Source: WRGT01 sp964450405
Lineage (GTDB): Bacteria > Spirochaetota > UBA4802 > UBA5550
NCBI GenBank assembly: GCA_964450405.1
Contig: CAYVCQ010000016.1
Location: forward strand, 1 to 64,000
DNA: 64,000 nt
Direction of reading: 5' to 3'
Below are positions 54,380-63,874 of the stretch, piece by piece. A model generated the notes under the pieces. The model searched no databases. It was not told the origin of the DNA and saw only the letters and a list, made by a program, of their open reading frames with translations. The first letter of the stretch is position 1; every line of letters begins with the position of its first letter. A program made the position numbers and the translations under genes.

Positions 54380-55348
54380 TCAATTTATTAAGTTATTTAC
54401 ATATGTGATAATTTCAATGCAATTGCTGCTGTTCCCGAAATCTGATGGCGGTCCGTTTTTAACAAAATCTGTAATCTCCTGTATTGCATCTCTAGGAGGA
54501 TCGCTCCACTGCTGATCAAATTCCAGATGCCATACTATGCAGTTTTCATAAACATCAATGCTATATTCGTACTCCGCGTCGTATCCTTCATTCCAGCTGA
54601 AGTTCTTAAGATGTTTCCCTTTTTCAACAACCGGAACAGATTCCATTTTTTTTATAGTATATTTATAAATCTCAACTGATGAAATTTGTTTATGAATCTT
54701 TTCTGCTAATCCAATAATCTCCGGAAACTTATCATTCATATAACTCAGTGGAAAATCCTGCAGATCGCCCTGAAGAAATTCACGGATAGTGCATGATGTT
54801 CCCCACTCCCCGAACCTGCCCCCTCCGGAATAACCTCCGCAGGTAAAACCGTCCAAGGTTAAACCGCACTCATAGTTCATCCCGTCTACTGTTGACCTCC
54901 AGTCTCCGGTAAAATCCTCTTTTTTAATTATTTCCGGTTTGCCCGATTCGTCTATTGTAAAAAACGTCTCCTCTGGAATTCTAAGTCCTTTTATAATCTG
55001 CTCCTTTGCTGAATGTCCAGCTACGGGATTACCTGATTTATCAAAATCAATATATTGTCCTTTAGAAAAAGTTACCCCCTTTACGGTCGATATATCAACC
55101 GGTTTAAATGACATTATTTTTCCTCCGGGATAAAAATAAATGAAACCTGAACAGATGATTCCTATGACTTCAGCTGATCCATCAATACGCCCCACTCTGA
55201 CTTTGCCGGAAGGCCAGAATGCAATTTCAGTGCAGTATTTAATGTTGACAATTTTTGGAGATCCATCCAGGTAACCCTGCTTAACAGTTCCATCGGAATA
55301 AATTTCATAAGCAATATTATTTGGAGCCGGATTTTTATATTTGATCAA
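54380..55348 (-). CDS. Unknown protein with MORN-like YSDGTVKQG/FWPSGKV repeats
   Basis: 322 residues. TTG start at 55348 supported by GGAGGG seven bases upstream. The N-terminal half shows repeats like YSDGTVKQGYLDG, FWPSGKVRVGRIDG, and FYPGGKI, spaced about 20-25 residues, reminiscent of MORN or wind-up beta-hairpin repeats. The C-terminal half has Cys and aromatic residues (YECGLTLDGFTCGG) and no recognised family. No signal peptide. Pairs with the small secreted protein downstream. Confidence 0.6.
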   Translation of the reverse strand: MIKYKNPAPNNIAYEIYSDGTVKQGYLDGSPKIVNIKYCTEIAFWPSGKVRVGRIDGSAEVIGIICSGFIYFYPGGKIMSFKPVDISTVKGVTFSKGQYIDFDKSGNPVAGHSAKEQIIKGLRIPEETFFTIDESGKPEIIKKEDFTGDWRSTVDGMNYECGLTLDGFTCGGYSGGGRFGEWGTSCTIREFLQGDLQDFPLSYMNDKFPEIIGLAEKIHKQISSVEIYKYTIKKMESVPVVEKGKHLKNFSWNEGYDAEYEYSIDVYENCIVWHLEFDQQWSDPPRDAIQEITDFVKNGPPSDFGNSSNCIEIITYVNNLIN

Positions 55349-55577
55349 AAACTACCCTCCGCTCTATTTTAATTAATCTCTTTATAACAATATAATATGA
55401 CATTTGATCTAATCCTTTTTCTTTTATTAAAAAAATCTAAATAAAATAGATAACTGTTGAAAATCATGTAATTTTTTATTATTGTAAAAGCTAGTAACTT
55501 AACTTGAAGGCTGAATTCTATTAAAGCAGACTAATCAGTCAATAAAGTGCAGATTTCTTTTTTAAAGGATTACTATA

Positions 55578-57017
55578 ATGTTTAATAAAAAACAGAGAAG
55601 AGCAAGCGATAAGATAAAACAGATTCTTGAAGGCGATTTTGCAGAGACAGCCGCAGGTGAAGCTAAGGATGAAGTTGAACTCACCATTCTTTCAGGAAAA
55701 CTGATTAAAGGCAAAGCAGATATAAGCACTCTTATTAAAAATGTTTTCCAGATTGCAACGAACATCAGCGCATTCGATTTACGTTTGTCATTTTTTAGTG
55801 AGATTATGGGTCGAATGTCCGATGATGTCCATGGTATGGCTGATTCTCTCGATACATCTTTAAAAGAAACATCTGTCGCAATAAATGAAATCACAACTTC
55901 AAATGCTGAACTGATCACTGCTTTGACCAATATCAGTGAGCGGTCACGGGTAATAACTGATAACGTAAATGACAGCAGTAAAAGACTTGAGGAGATTCGC
56001 GATGAGGGAATACAGGTTTTAAAAGTCGCAGATAATATGAAAACGGACTTTGACAGTCTCAACGGAATTATGAATGAAATGGATTCTACCGTTCAGGGAA
56101 TATATGAGATCTCGGATAAAACCAACCTGCTTGCCCTCAATGCATCAATAGAAGCAGCGCGAGCCGGAGAGTCTGGCAAAGGATTTTCTGTAGTTGCCGA
56201 TGAAATCAGAAAGCTTTCCGATACAACCAAAACCAGTCTTGATGCAATGGACTCTCTCATGAAAAAAGTAAAAGATGCCCTTCTTCAGAGTAATATGAGT
56301 GCAAAGGAAACTATCTCTTCTGTAACTCATATAAATAGCGCAATAGAAGCTATATCAGAAAATTTTATTGTGAACACTTTTTCAATAAATGGTATGTCTG
56401 AAGATATTTCTTCAATTTCCGCACAGAACGAGGAATTGAATGCTTCACTCGAAGAGATCACAGCCACAACTGATTCATTATTGGATGAGACTACCAGGCT
56501 AACAAAATTATCAGAGAGTCTTAAAGAATCGAGTAAAAATGTCCAGACAACTTCAAACGACATTAAAGATATTGAATCTCATATTACTCTCACAGCAAAA
56601 ATGGCCGGTGATATTTCCGCTGAGAGGCTCTTCGGTCTTGGAAATGATGACTTTCTAAAATCTGTCAATACCGCGATAGCAGCACATTTAAAGTGGGTTG
56701 AAACTTTAAAATCCATGGTTGATGATATGCAGATTCGACCTCTGCAGATTGATGACCATAAGTGCGGTTTCGGCCATTTTTATCATTCAGTAAAACCTTC
56801 ATCTGAAAAAGTTGTTCACCATTGGGAATCCATAGATGAGCTCCACCACAAACTTCATAGTCTTGGCGGAACCGTTATTGAGAGCATTGGGAATAAGGAT
56901 GGAGGAAATGCTGTTAAATTATACAATGAAGCAAAAAGTGTTTCCGAGCATATTGTAAAAATATTCCAGGAGCTGGTTTCGATTGTTGAGAAAATGGGTG
57001 ATGAAAAAGTATTCTAG
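55578..57017 (+). CDS. Soluble methyl-accepting chemotaxis protein with CZB domain
   Basis: 479 residues and no transmembrane segment, so a cytosolic receptor. Signalling tip TNLLALNASIEAARAGE (about 183-199) is canonical. The C-terminal CZB domain (about 360-460; DHKCGFGHFYHSV, WESIDELHHKLH) supplies His, Cys and His ligands that bind zinc and sense its loss or oxidants such as HOCl. AAAGGA precedes the ATG. It stands alone; no che genes here. Confidence 0.93.
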   Translation: MFNKKQRRASDKIKQILEGDFAETAAGEAKDEVELTILSGKLIKGKADISTLIKNVFQIATNISAFDLRLSFFSEIMGRMSDDVHGMADSLDTSLKETSVAINEITTSNAELITALTNISERSRVITDNVNDSSKRLEEIRDEGIQVLKVADNMKTDFDSLNGIMNEMDSTVQGIYEISDKTNLLALNASIEAARAGESGKGFSVVADEIRKLSDTTKTSLDAMDSLMKKVKDALLQSNMSAKETISSVTHINSAIEAISENFIVNTFSINGMSEDISSISAQNEELNASLEEITATTDSLLDETTRLTKLSESLKESSKNVQTTSNDIKDIESHITLTAKMAGDISAERLFGLGNDDFLKSVNTAIAAHLKWVETLKSMVDDMQIRPLQIDDHKCGFGHFYHSVKPSSEKVVHHWESIDELHHKLHSLGGTVIESIGNKDGGNAVKLYNEAKSVSEHIVKIFQELVSIVEKMGDEKVF

Positions 57018-57044
57018 TGTTTCGCCATGACGAATTATACTCAA

Positions 57045-57139
57045 TGTCATTCCTTTGAAAACGGGCGACCGTAGGAAGTGCCCTTGTGGTAAATTCACTC
57101 CTATAAAAACAATGGATCCCCTCATGCGCGAGGATGACA
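57045..57139. repeat. Dispersed GGATC-type repeat, copy 2 (long form)
   Basis: TGTCATTCC at 57045-57053 and GGATGACA at 57132-57139 bound a 95-bp element, and its right part (ACAATGGATCCCCTC, then GAGGATGACA) matches the copies at 16753 and 62993. Confidence 0.75.
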
Positions 57140-57178
57140 AAGTTTTTAATATTCATGAGCTCAAAGTAGTAGTTTAGC

Positions 57179-57973
57179 TTATGAAATATCCCGCAATACT
57201 GCAACGAGAGCCGCAAGGAGTGAAATTACAATTGTTAAACCGGAAAAAGCAGACCATTTATCATGAAGCTGATTCCGCAATTCAAACGCCATAACGTTTT
57301 TATTAAAAATACTCCCCCTCCAGAGAACTACTCCATCTGAAAAAGTCTGATATAAAAAAAAGAATCCTGAAACAGCCAGAAGAATAAGATTCCGCTCTTC
57401 TGCAAATTCTGATATAACCGGTCCCGCAAGGCTATACAGAAGAAATCCCAAAGAAACAACAACGCCTGCAAGAAAAATGTAATACCACCATTCTAAATCT
57501 TTCTCTTCCCCTGATTTTTTTATTTTCTGATAAACAGATCTTATTGTGATAAACAGAATAAATAAAAACTGTGCAGACAAAGCACTTATAACAACCTGAT
57601 ATGCTCCATAGAAAATATTTAAATCTGAAAGCGTATACCCTGACCATGCGTTAGAAAAAAATCCGCCGCAAAAAATTAAAGCACCGCGGAGTTTTACCGG
57701 ATATGAATACTGCTCGAGTGCTATATACATCAAAGTCCAGATCACGGCCCCAAAAGCCAGAATCCATCCAATCACCGAACTGACATGAATGAATTCTCCG
57801 ATACTCCTTGAATATAAAATAGCTAAAGGGAGCAGCACACCAGTTGATAAGAGATAAACCAGTCTGACAATAGTATAGATCCATCTTGCGAAAATGTTCA
57901 GATCAGCAGGTGCATATCCATGAATAATAATTTCTTTTTTATCAGATTGTTTTTCAGGTTTAATTTTAATCAT
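57179..57973 (-). CDS. Polytopic membrane protein of unknown function
   Basis: 264 residues with about seven hydrophobic helices; long aromatic stretches (WIYTIVRLVYLL, GWILAFGAVIWTLMYIALE). No Pfam family recognised by eye. GGATATACTAA precedes the ATG at 57973. It faces away from the chemoreceptor and lies beside it only; role unknown. Confidence 0.7.
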   Translation of the reverse strand: MIKIKPEKQSDKKEIIIHGYAPADLNIFARWIYTIVRLVYLLSTGVLLPLAILYSRSIGEFIHVSSVIGWILAFGAVIWTLMYIALEQYSYPVKLRGALIFCGGFFSNAWSGYTLSDLNIFYGAYQVVISALSAQFLFILFITIRSVYQKIKKSGEEKDLEWWYYIFLAGVVVSLGFLLYSLAGPVISEFAEERNLILLAVSGFFFLYQTFSDGVVLWRGSIFNKNVMAFELRNQLHDKWSAFSGLTIVISLLAALVAVLRDIS

Positions 57974-58144
57974 TTAGTATATCCATATTTGCTTTATTCG
58001 CTTAAACTAAATATATCAAATTTCTATTTATTTCATACTATATTAATTAAAAATTTGTCCCCGACTTAAATTATCACTTTATCATTAAGTGATTGACATT
58101 TTAATTTTTACAATTTTATCCTCTTACATCTATCGGAGGATATT

Positions 58145-58708
58145 ATGAAAATCATTTTTAGAATCCAGGCAATCATTCTGATAATATTTCTTTTACTGAC
58201 TCTCCTCCCTTCAAATATTTTTGCTTCTGAAAATAACAACGCTAATATATTAAATAGTAATTCCGATTTTTATATCCCTTCTTCAGATTACATGTACATT
58301 GCAGCTCTTGATAATCCCGAAACAAATGCTGTCATCAACACACCTTCCGATACTAAATCAGAATCCCCCATTAACTGGCACAAGCTTCTCGGCTGGAGTA
58401 CATTGGGTATGATGACCGTAACTATTGCCTCAGGTTTTATTGTTCCAGGAGATGTACACTGCGGACTGGCCGGTGCTACGACAGGTCTTGCTGTTGTAAC
58501 ATGCGCTGACGGTATATATGAATATGGCGGATTAATCAGTTTCGCCGACGGCGACTGGCACTATAATTTACATGCATTCCTGGGAATTCTTGCCACTGGA
58601 GGATTTATAACAACACTTGCCCTGGCCGATGGTGAGGGACACGTTGCAACGGGTATAGCATCAGGAGCTACATTTACCGTCGCACTAGGTGTAATATATT
58701 TTCAATGA
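58145..58708 (+). CDS. Exported His-rich small membrane protein (possible b561-like)
   Basis: 187 residues. A signal peptide (about 1-28) precedes four hydrophobic segments from about 75 onward. Several His in or next to helices (NWHKLLGW, DVHCGL, DWHYNLHAF, EGHVATG) and gly-rich helices recall heme-binding helical bundles (cytochrome b561-like), but this is a pattern only. GGAGGATATT precedes the ATG. No other gene suggests a partner. Confidence 0.6.
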   Translation: MKIIFRIQAIILIIFLLLTLLPSNIFASENNNANILNSNSDFYIPSSDYMYIAALDNPETNAVINTPSDTKSESPINWHKLLGWSTLGMMTVTIASGFIVPGDVHCGLAGATTGLAVVTCADGIYEYGGLISFADGDWHYNLHAFLGILATGGFITTLALADGEGHVATGIASGATFTVALGVIYFQ

Positions 58709-58977
58709 GAAACCTGACGGCTTGTCAGAAAAAATAAAATTACCGGATTCTTTTTTTATCTGTACTCTTTTTTAACAACTTTCTTTCAGAGAATAATGTT
58801 TTTACTTCGTCTGAAAAACTATCATTTAACCTCTACTTTTTTAAAATTAAAATTTTCATAATTTAATGATAAATTAATACTACATCAAAATAATTCATTA
58901 TATTACATCAGTATTAATTATTTAATTAAATTCAGGAATTGAATGCAATATTGTATAAATAAAAGGTGATTCTCTAA

Positions 58978-61446
58978 ATGAGTACCTCCGCAGATAAAGT
59001 AATACTCCTTGTTGAAGATGAAAGAATTACTGCAAAAACAGTAATTCAGATTCTTGAAAAAAACGGTTATTCAGTAATCCACGCCTCATCAGGTGAGGAG
59101 GCTATTTCAATTGCAAAGCATACCGGAAAAATAGACCTTCTCCTTGCTGATGTTGATCTTGGAGGCGGAATTGATGGTACAACAGCTGCTGAAGAAATTT
59201 TACAATATAACAATATTCCTGCACTTTTTTTATCCAGTCACACTGACCCTGAAATAGTTCAAAAAACTGAAAGAATAACATCTTACGGTTATGTAGTAAA
59301 AAACACCGGAGAAACGGTTCTCTTAGCTTCATTGAAAATGGCTTTCAAACTCTTTGAAGCAAATGAATTAATAAACTCCCAGAAACAGGAACTTGAGGCA
59401 TCCGCGGAAGAGATGCAGGCATCCATGGAAGAGCTTGAAACGAGTAATGAAGAACTTATCTTAACTCAAAAACAGCTGATCGAAAGTGAAAAACTAATGG
59501 CCGAGGCAAAGAATATGCTTCAGCTTGTTCTTGATACAATACCTGCGCGAATATTCTGGAAGGGACTTGATTTAAAGTATCTTGGATGTAACAGGCTTGT
59601 GGCAATTGATGCAGGGCTCTCCAGCCCGGAGGAACTTATTGGTCTGGATGATTTTGATATGCCGTGGAAAGAACAGGCCGATTTCTTAACGACAGATAAT
59701 CTAAGTGTCATTAATTCAGGAGAATCAAAAGAAAATTATGAAGTGAAACTACCGCTAAGTGATGGTAAATTTTCATGGATTAATGCGACAAAAGTTCCTC
59801 TACGTGATATTGATGGAAAAATAATAGGTATCCTCGGCACATGGGAAGACATCACTGAGAAAAAAAATGCAATGGATAATCTTAGAATCAATGAAGAACG
59901 TTTCCATTCCATCATTCAAAGTTCTTCCGACATGGTTCTTATAATAAATAAAAATAACCTAATTTCATATGAATCTCCATCGGTGTCCGGAATTCTAGGA
60001 TACCCTGAAAATTATTTTATCGGCAAATCACCATTCACCCTGGTCCATCCCGATGATTTAACTAATCTGATCACTAATATAAGTCTCCTGAAAAACTCAA
60101 TGAATGACAGTCTTCCTAAACAATTCAGATTAAAAAAAGCCGACGGTTCGTGGGTATACATTGAAGCAAATGCGTCAAACCTTCTTGAAAATCCAGCTGT
60201 AAATGGAATAGTAGTAACCGGCAGGGATATTTCAGAAAGAAAAAAAACTGAAGAAGCAATGCGCTTGAGCGAAGAAAAATTCAGAAATATTTATGATACG
60301 ATGAATGTCGGTTATTTCAGAACATCTTTAAATGGAAATTTCCTAGATCTCAATCCTGCATGCCTGCGAATCTTCGGATATAGCTCTCTGGAAGAAGCAC
60401 AGAATTTACTGAAAGATAATTCCAGAAATATCTATGCTGACCATAACGATTGGCTCCAGATAAAAAAAAGTGTTGTTGATAAAGTATTTCCAGTTATATA
60501 CACTATGAGGTTTCTGAAAAAAGACGGAAGTGAATTTCTGGGAACTATAAATATGAAATATACACATTCATTCGACGGTTCCCCTCTTTACATTGAGGGT
60601 CTTATTGAAGATGTTACTGAACGTATAAAGACCCAGGAGATACTGGTACAAACCGAGAAGATGATTACAGTGGCCGGTCTTGCAGCAGGTATGGCGCACG
60701 AGATTAACAATCCCCTTGGAATAATAATGCAGAACGCCGAAAACGCTAAGAACAGAATCTTCGGCGATCTCCCGGGCAACAAAAATGCCGCCATTGAAGC
60801 CGGCACAGATATTGAAACTATCCGGAGATACGCATCAAGCCGTAAAATAAATAATTATCTCCTGGAGATTCATGATGCCGGAACAAGAGCTGCTAAAATT
60901 ATCAATAACATGCTGCAGTTCAGCCGCAGAACCGAATCAAAATTCAGCTATATGAATATAAACAGTTTAATTGATAAATCAATCGATCTGGCAGTGAATG
61001 ACTATGATTTAAAAAAGAAATTCGACTTCAGAAAGATTTCTATTATTAAAAAATTTGGAGAACTGCCTGACATTCAGTGTCAGGAAACACAGATAGAACA
61101 GGTTTTTCTGAATATCTTCAAAAATGCATCTCAGGCATTAGGAAGCAAAGTCTTTAAAGATGGTCAGGTACCGACACTGGAAATCACAACAACTTCTATC
61201 TCCGGAAAAATCCAGATTAAAATCTCAGATAACGGCCCCGGCATGGATGATTCAATTCGAAAAAGAATATTTGAACCTTTCTTTACAACAAAGGAACCTG
61301 GAAGCGGAACCGGGCTTGGTCTCTCTGTCTCATACTATATCATTGTAACAGGACATGGCGGAACAATAGAAGCAGAATCCTCAAATGATGAGGGCACTAC
61401 ATTCATTATAAATCTCCCTGCATTAAAAAAAGTGCCCCCGGTATGA
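58978..61446 (+). CDS. Hybrid sensor histidine kinase with N-terminal receiver and PAS domains
   Basis: 822 residues, cytosolic. An N-terminal receiver (about 1-125; VEDERITAKT, LLADVDLGGG), a coiled coil, at least three PAS domains (about 175-555), HisKA with the phosphoacceptor in GMAHEINNPLG (His about 574) and a HATPase with ENGTTF-like ending (about 690-815; KNASQALG, DNGPGMD, GSGTGLGLSVSYY). It probably phosphorylates the downstream receivers. It overlaps the next gene by four bases. AAAAGGTG precedes the ATG. Confidence 0.95.
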   Translation: MSTSADKVILLVEDERITAKTVIQILEKNGYSVIHASSGEEAISIAKHTGKIDLLLADVDLGGGIDGTTAAEEILQYNNIPALFLSSHTDPEIVQKTERITSYGYVVKNTGETVLLASLKMAFKLFEANELINSQKQELEASAEEMQASMEELETSNEELILTQKQLIESEKLMAEAKNMLQLVLDTIPARIFWKGLDLKYLGCNRLVAIDAGLSSPEELIGLDDFDMPWKEQADFLTTDNLSVINSGESKENYEVKLPLSDGKFSWINATKVPLRDIDGKIIGILGTWEDITEKKNAMDNLRINEERFHSIIQSSSDMVLIINKNNLISYESPSVSGILGYPENYFIGKSPFTLVHPDDLTNLITNISLLKNSMNDSLPKQFRLKKADGSWVYIEANASNLLENPAVNGIVVTGRDISERKKTEEAMRLSEEKFRNIYDTMNVGYFRTSLNGNFLDLNPACLRIFGYSSLEEAQNLLKDNSRNIYADHNDWLQIKKSVVDKVFPVIYTMRFLKKDGSEFLGTINMKYTHSFDGSPLYIEGLIEDVTERIKTQEILVQTEKMITVAGLAAGMAHEINNPLGIIMQNAENAKNRIFGDLPGNKNAAIEAGTDIETIRRYASSRKINNYLLEIHDAGTRAAKIINNMLQFSRRTESKFSYMNINSLIDKSIDLAVNDYDLKKKFDFRKISIIKKFGELPDIQCQETQIEQVFLNIFKNASQALGSKVFKDGQVPTLEITTTSISGKIQIKISDNGPGMDDSIRKRIFEPFFTTKEPGSGTGLGLSVSYYIIVTGHGGTIEAESSNDEGTTFIINLPALKKVPPV

Positions 61447-61829
61447 GTATAAAACTTATAGTTATTGATGACGAAAAAGGGATTCGTCAAACCATAAGTG
61501 ATTATTTTGAGGATTGCGGGTGGAGTGTCAGGACTTTCTCTTCAGGAGAGGATGCGCTTAAGTTTCTCACAAATGAAAGTACTAAATATCTAATTGTGGA
61601 TGGACGTCTACCTGGAATGTCAGGAACTGATTTTATTCGTAAATCAAATTCAATAAGAACCGGAATGAAATATCTATTTTATACAGGCTCAGTTGATTTT
61701 TTAATTGAAGATGATCTCCGGGAATCAGGAATAACAGAAAAAAACATTGTGATGAAACCGGCCATGGGATTCACTGTATTAAGAGATGCTCTTGAACAGA
61801 TAAATGAAAGTAAAAGCAAAGAAAATTAA
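61443..61829 (+). CDS. Single-domain response regulator
   Basis: 128 residues, receiver only. DDE near the N-terminus (about 9-11), Asp53 in IVDGRLPG as phosphorylation site and Lys107 in IVMKPAMG. It may act as a phosphate relay between the PAS kinase and the HD-GYP protein, since it lies between them with overlapping ends. Confidence 0.93.
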   Translation: MSIKLIVIDDEKGIRQTISDYFEDCGWSVRTFSSGEDALKFLTNESTKYLIVDGRLPGMSGTDFIRKSNSIRTGMKYLFYTGSVDFLIEDDLRESGITEKNIVMKPAMGFTVLRDALEQINESKSKEN

Positions 61830-62891
61830 ATGGAATTTAAAGACAAACTTATACTTGTTGTAGATGATGAAAGGGCTCTGAGAGAATCTATTGCTGATTT
61901 TCTTGAAGATGCCGGTTATCTCCCCGAAATAGCCTCAAATGGCCGGGAAGCAGTTGAGATGACACGATCAAAAAAATATGATGCGGTAATTATCGATCTC
62001 AATATGCCGGAGATGGATGGTTTTGAGGTTCTGGAAAGAATAGCACCGGAAAATCCCAATATGCCGATTATTGTCCTTTCAGGCATAGGAATTATAGAAA
62101 AGGCCGTAGAAGCACTTCGTAAAGGGGCCTGGGATTTTCTTTCAAAACCTATCCCTAGTTTATCAATACTGCAGATGACTCTGAACAGGGTCTTTGAAAA
62201 TGCCCGACTGATAACTGAAAACAGGCTATACCGGGAATATCTCGAAAATGAAGTGACCCGCAAAACTGCTCAGGTAATTGAGATGAGCAGATCTCTCATT
62301 GCAGCACAAAAAGAGATAATCCTTAAACTTGGAGATGTTGTAGAAACAAGATCTCACGAAACAGGCAATCATGTTCAGAGAGTTTCTGAGTACACTTATC
62401 TTCTTGGTAAACTTTCCGGAATGACCGAGAGCGAGGCGCTTGATATAAAGCTTGCATCTCCAATGCATGACGTAGGCAAAATCGGAATCCCTGACGGCAT
62501 ATTAAATAAGCCGAGTATTCTCACAGTAGAAGAGTTTGAAATTATCAAAACTCATACAACCATTGGTCATTCCATATTCAACACATCAGAGCTGCCTGTA
62601 TTGAAACTTGCAGCGGAAATAGCCCTTCATCATCATGAGAACTGGGATGGATCAGGATATCCTGATGGAATTAAAGGTAAAGACATACCGTTAAATGTCC
62701 GTATAACAACTATCGTAGATGTATTTGACGCTATTTCGCATCCGAGAGTTTATAAGAACGCATGGGACATCAAAGAATCGTGTATTTATATCAATGATAA
62801 TTCAGGAATAATGTTTGATCCGGAACTTACAGATCTTTTTATCACAAACTTTGATCTTTTCAAAGAGATACATTACAAGTTTACAGAATAG
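61830..62891 (+). CDS. Receiver-HD-GYP c-di-GMP phosphodiesterase
   Basis: 353 residues. N-terminal receiver with Asp56 (VIIDLNMPE), then a HD-GYP domain (about 165-350): RSHETGNHVQRVSEYT, SPMHDVGKIGIPDG (HD about 213), HHHENWDGSGYPDG (GYP about 277). Degrades c-di-GMP, so its activation should favour motility. The start codon directly follows the previous stop, so the three genes form one operon. Confidence 0.95.
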   Translation: MEFKDKLILVVDDERALRESIADFLEDAGYLPEIASNGREAVEMTRSKKYDAVIIDLNMPEMDGFEVLERIAPENPNMPIIVLSGIGIIEKAVEALRKGAWDFLSKPIPSLSILQMTLNRVFENARLITENRLYREYLENEVTRKTAQVIEMSRSLIAAQKEIILKLGDVVETRSHETGNHVQRVSEYTYLLGKLSGMTESEALDIKLASPMHDVGKIGIPDGILNKPSILTVEEFEIIKTHTTIGHSIFNTSELPVLKLAAEIALHHHENWDGSGYPDGIKGKDIPLNVRITTIVDVFDAISHPRVYKNAWDIKESCIYINDNSGIMFDPELTDLFITNFDLFKEIHYKFTE

Positions 62892-62992
62892 AATTATAAT
62901 TTTTCACCAAGAAACTTTTCATTTTCCCCTTCAAAAACATCGAACCCTTAAATTCCATCTTCCGGTGCTCCGTCTGATGATTTTCTATCTAT

Positions 62993-63056
62993 CTGTCATA
63001 CTCGCGCATGCGGGGATCCATTGTTTTCAAAGTGGTGGATACCCGTATTCACAGTG
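62993..63056. repeat. Dispersed GGATC-type repeat, copy 3 (inverted)
   Basis: TGTCATACTCGCGCATGCGG followed by GGATCCATTGTTTT is the reverse complement of the right end of the copy at 57045-57139, with few differences. Confidence 0.75.
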
Positions 63057-63095
63057 ATGATTTTGAATATAATTCATCATATCGAAGCACTGGAC

Positions 63096-63458
63096 TTACA
63101 CTAGAAATAAAACCGCAATAGCAATTATCGCCGGAAGTGCCTGAGTAAAAAAAATCTTTTTCTCCGCAGTCAAAGCCCCGAATATCCCCGCAGTTGCAAC
63201 GCACGCAAGAAAAAAGAGAGAGACCTGGAAGCTCCATAACCTGTCAGAAATCAGCATAGACCAGATTAATCCAGCAGCAAGAAATCCGTTGTATAATCCC
63301 TGGTTAGCCGCCATTACCTTTGTTGTTGTAAAGAACTCCTTCGGAAAACCTCTGAATACCTTTCTGCCAACGGTGGTCCATACAAACATCTCAATCCATA
63401 AAATATAGAGATGTTCTAATGCTATAAGTCCTATTAGTATTTGCGAGATTATTTTCAT
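63096..63458 (-). CDS. DUF1304 family membrane protein
   Basis: 120 residues and four membrane helices. The family pattern IALEHLYILWIEMFVW (about 12-27) and NQGLYNGFLAAGLIW (about 52-66) fits DUF1304. Function unknown. AAGGAGAAAAAA precedes the ATG. Confidence 0.9.
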   Translation of the reverse strand: MKIISQILIGLIALEHLYILWIEMFVWTTVGRKVFRGFPKEFFTTTKVMAANQGLYNGFLAAGLIWSMLISDRLWSFQVSLFFLACVATAGIFGALTAEKKIFFTQALPAIIAIAVLFLV

Positions 63459-63481
63459 TTTTTTCTCCTTTGCTTATTATA

Positions 63482-63874
63482 TCACAATATCTGTAATATA
63501 ATAAGAAAAGGGATTAAATGAATTATAAATCCGGAAATAAAAATAAAAAGAAAGAAATTTGCCTGTATATTTTTAACTCCGAAAAAATAAATATTCACAA
63601 CAGAACGTATTAGCCAGAACATTCCAAATGAAGCTACTAGATATTTTCCAAGATTTGTACCTACCATCTCATCAGTAAATAAAAACGCTGCAAAGCTGAA
63701 TATCAGAAATGTTATTAGTAAAAAAATGCTTTGAATATGCATTACCGATCTGTTAATGTAATCAATTTTTTTTAGTGCTTTATCCCACTTGAAAAACTTC
63801 GGGAAGAATATATGAAATATTGCCCATGATAGATTAAAAATTCCGCCGATGATTATAAAGATTTTTGGATTCAC
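63482..63874 (-). CDS. Small four-helix membrane protein of unknown function
   Basis: 130 residues from a GTG at 63874, chosen because GGAGG lies eight bases upstream and overlaps the alternative ATG at 63889. Four hydrophobic helices (for example IFIIIGGIFNLSWAIFHIFF). No family recognised. It lies 23 bases upstream of the DUF1304 gene on the same strand, so the two are likely one operon. Confidence 0.7.
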   Translation of the reverse strand: MNPKIFIIIGGIFNLSWAIFHIFFPKFFKWDKALKKIDYINRSVMHIQSIFLLITFLIFSFAAFLFTDEMVGTNLGKYLVASFGMFWLIRSVVNIYFFGVKNIQANFFLFIFISGFIIHLIPFLIILQIL

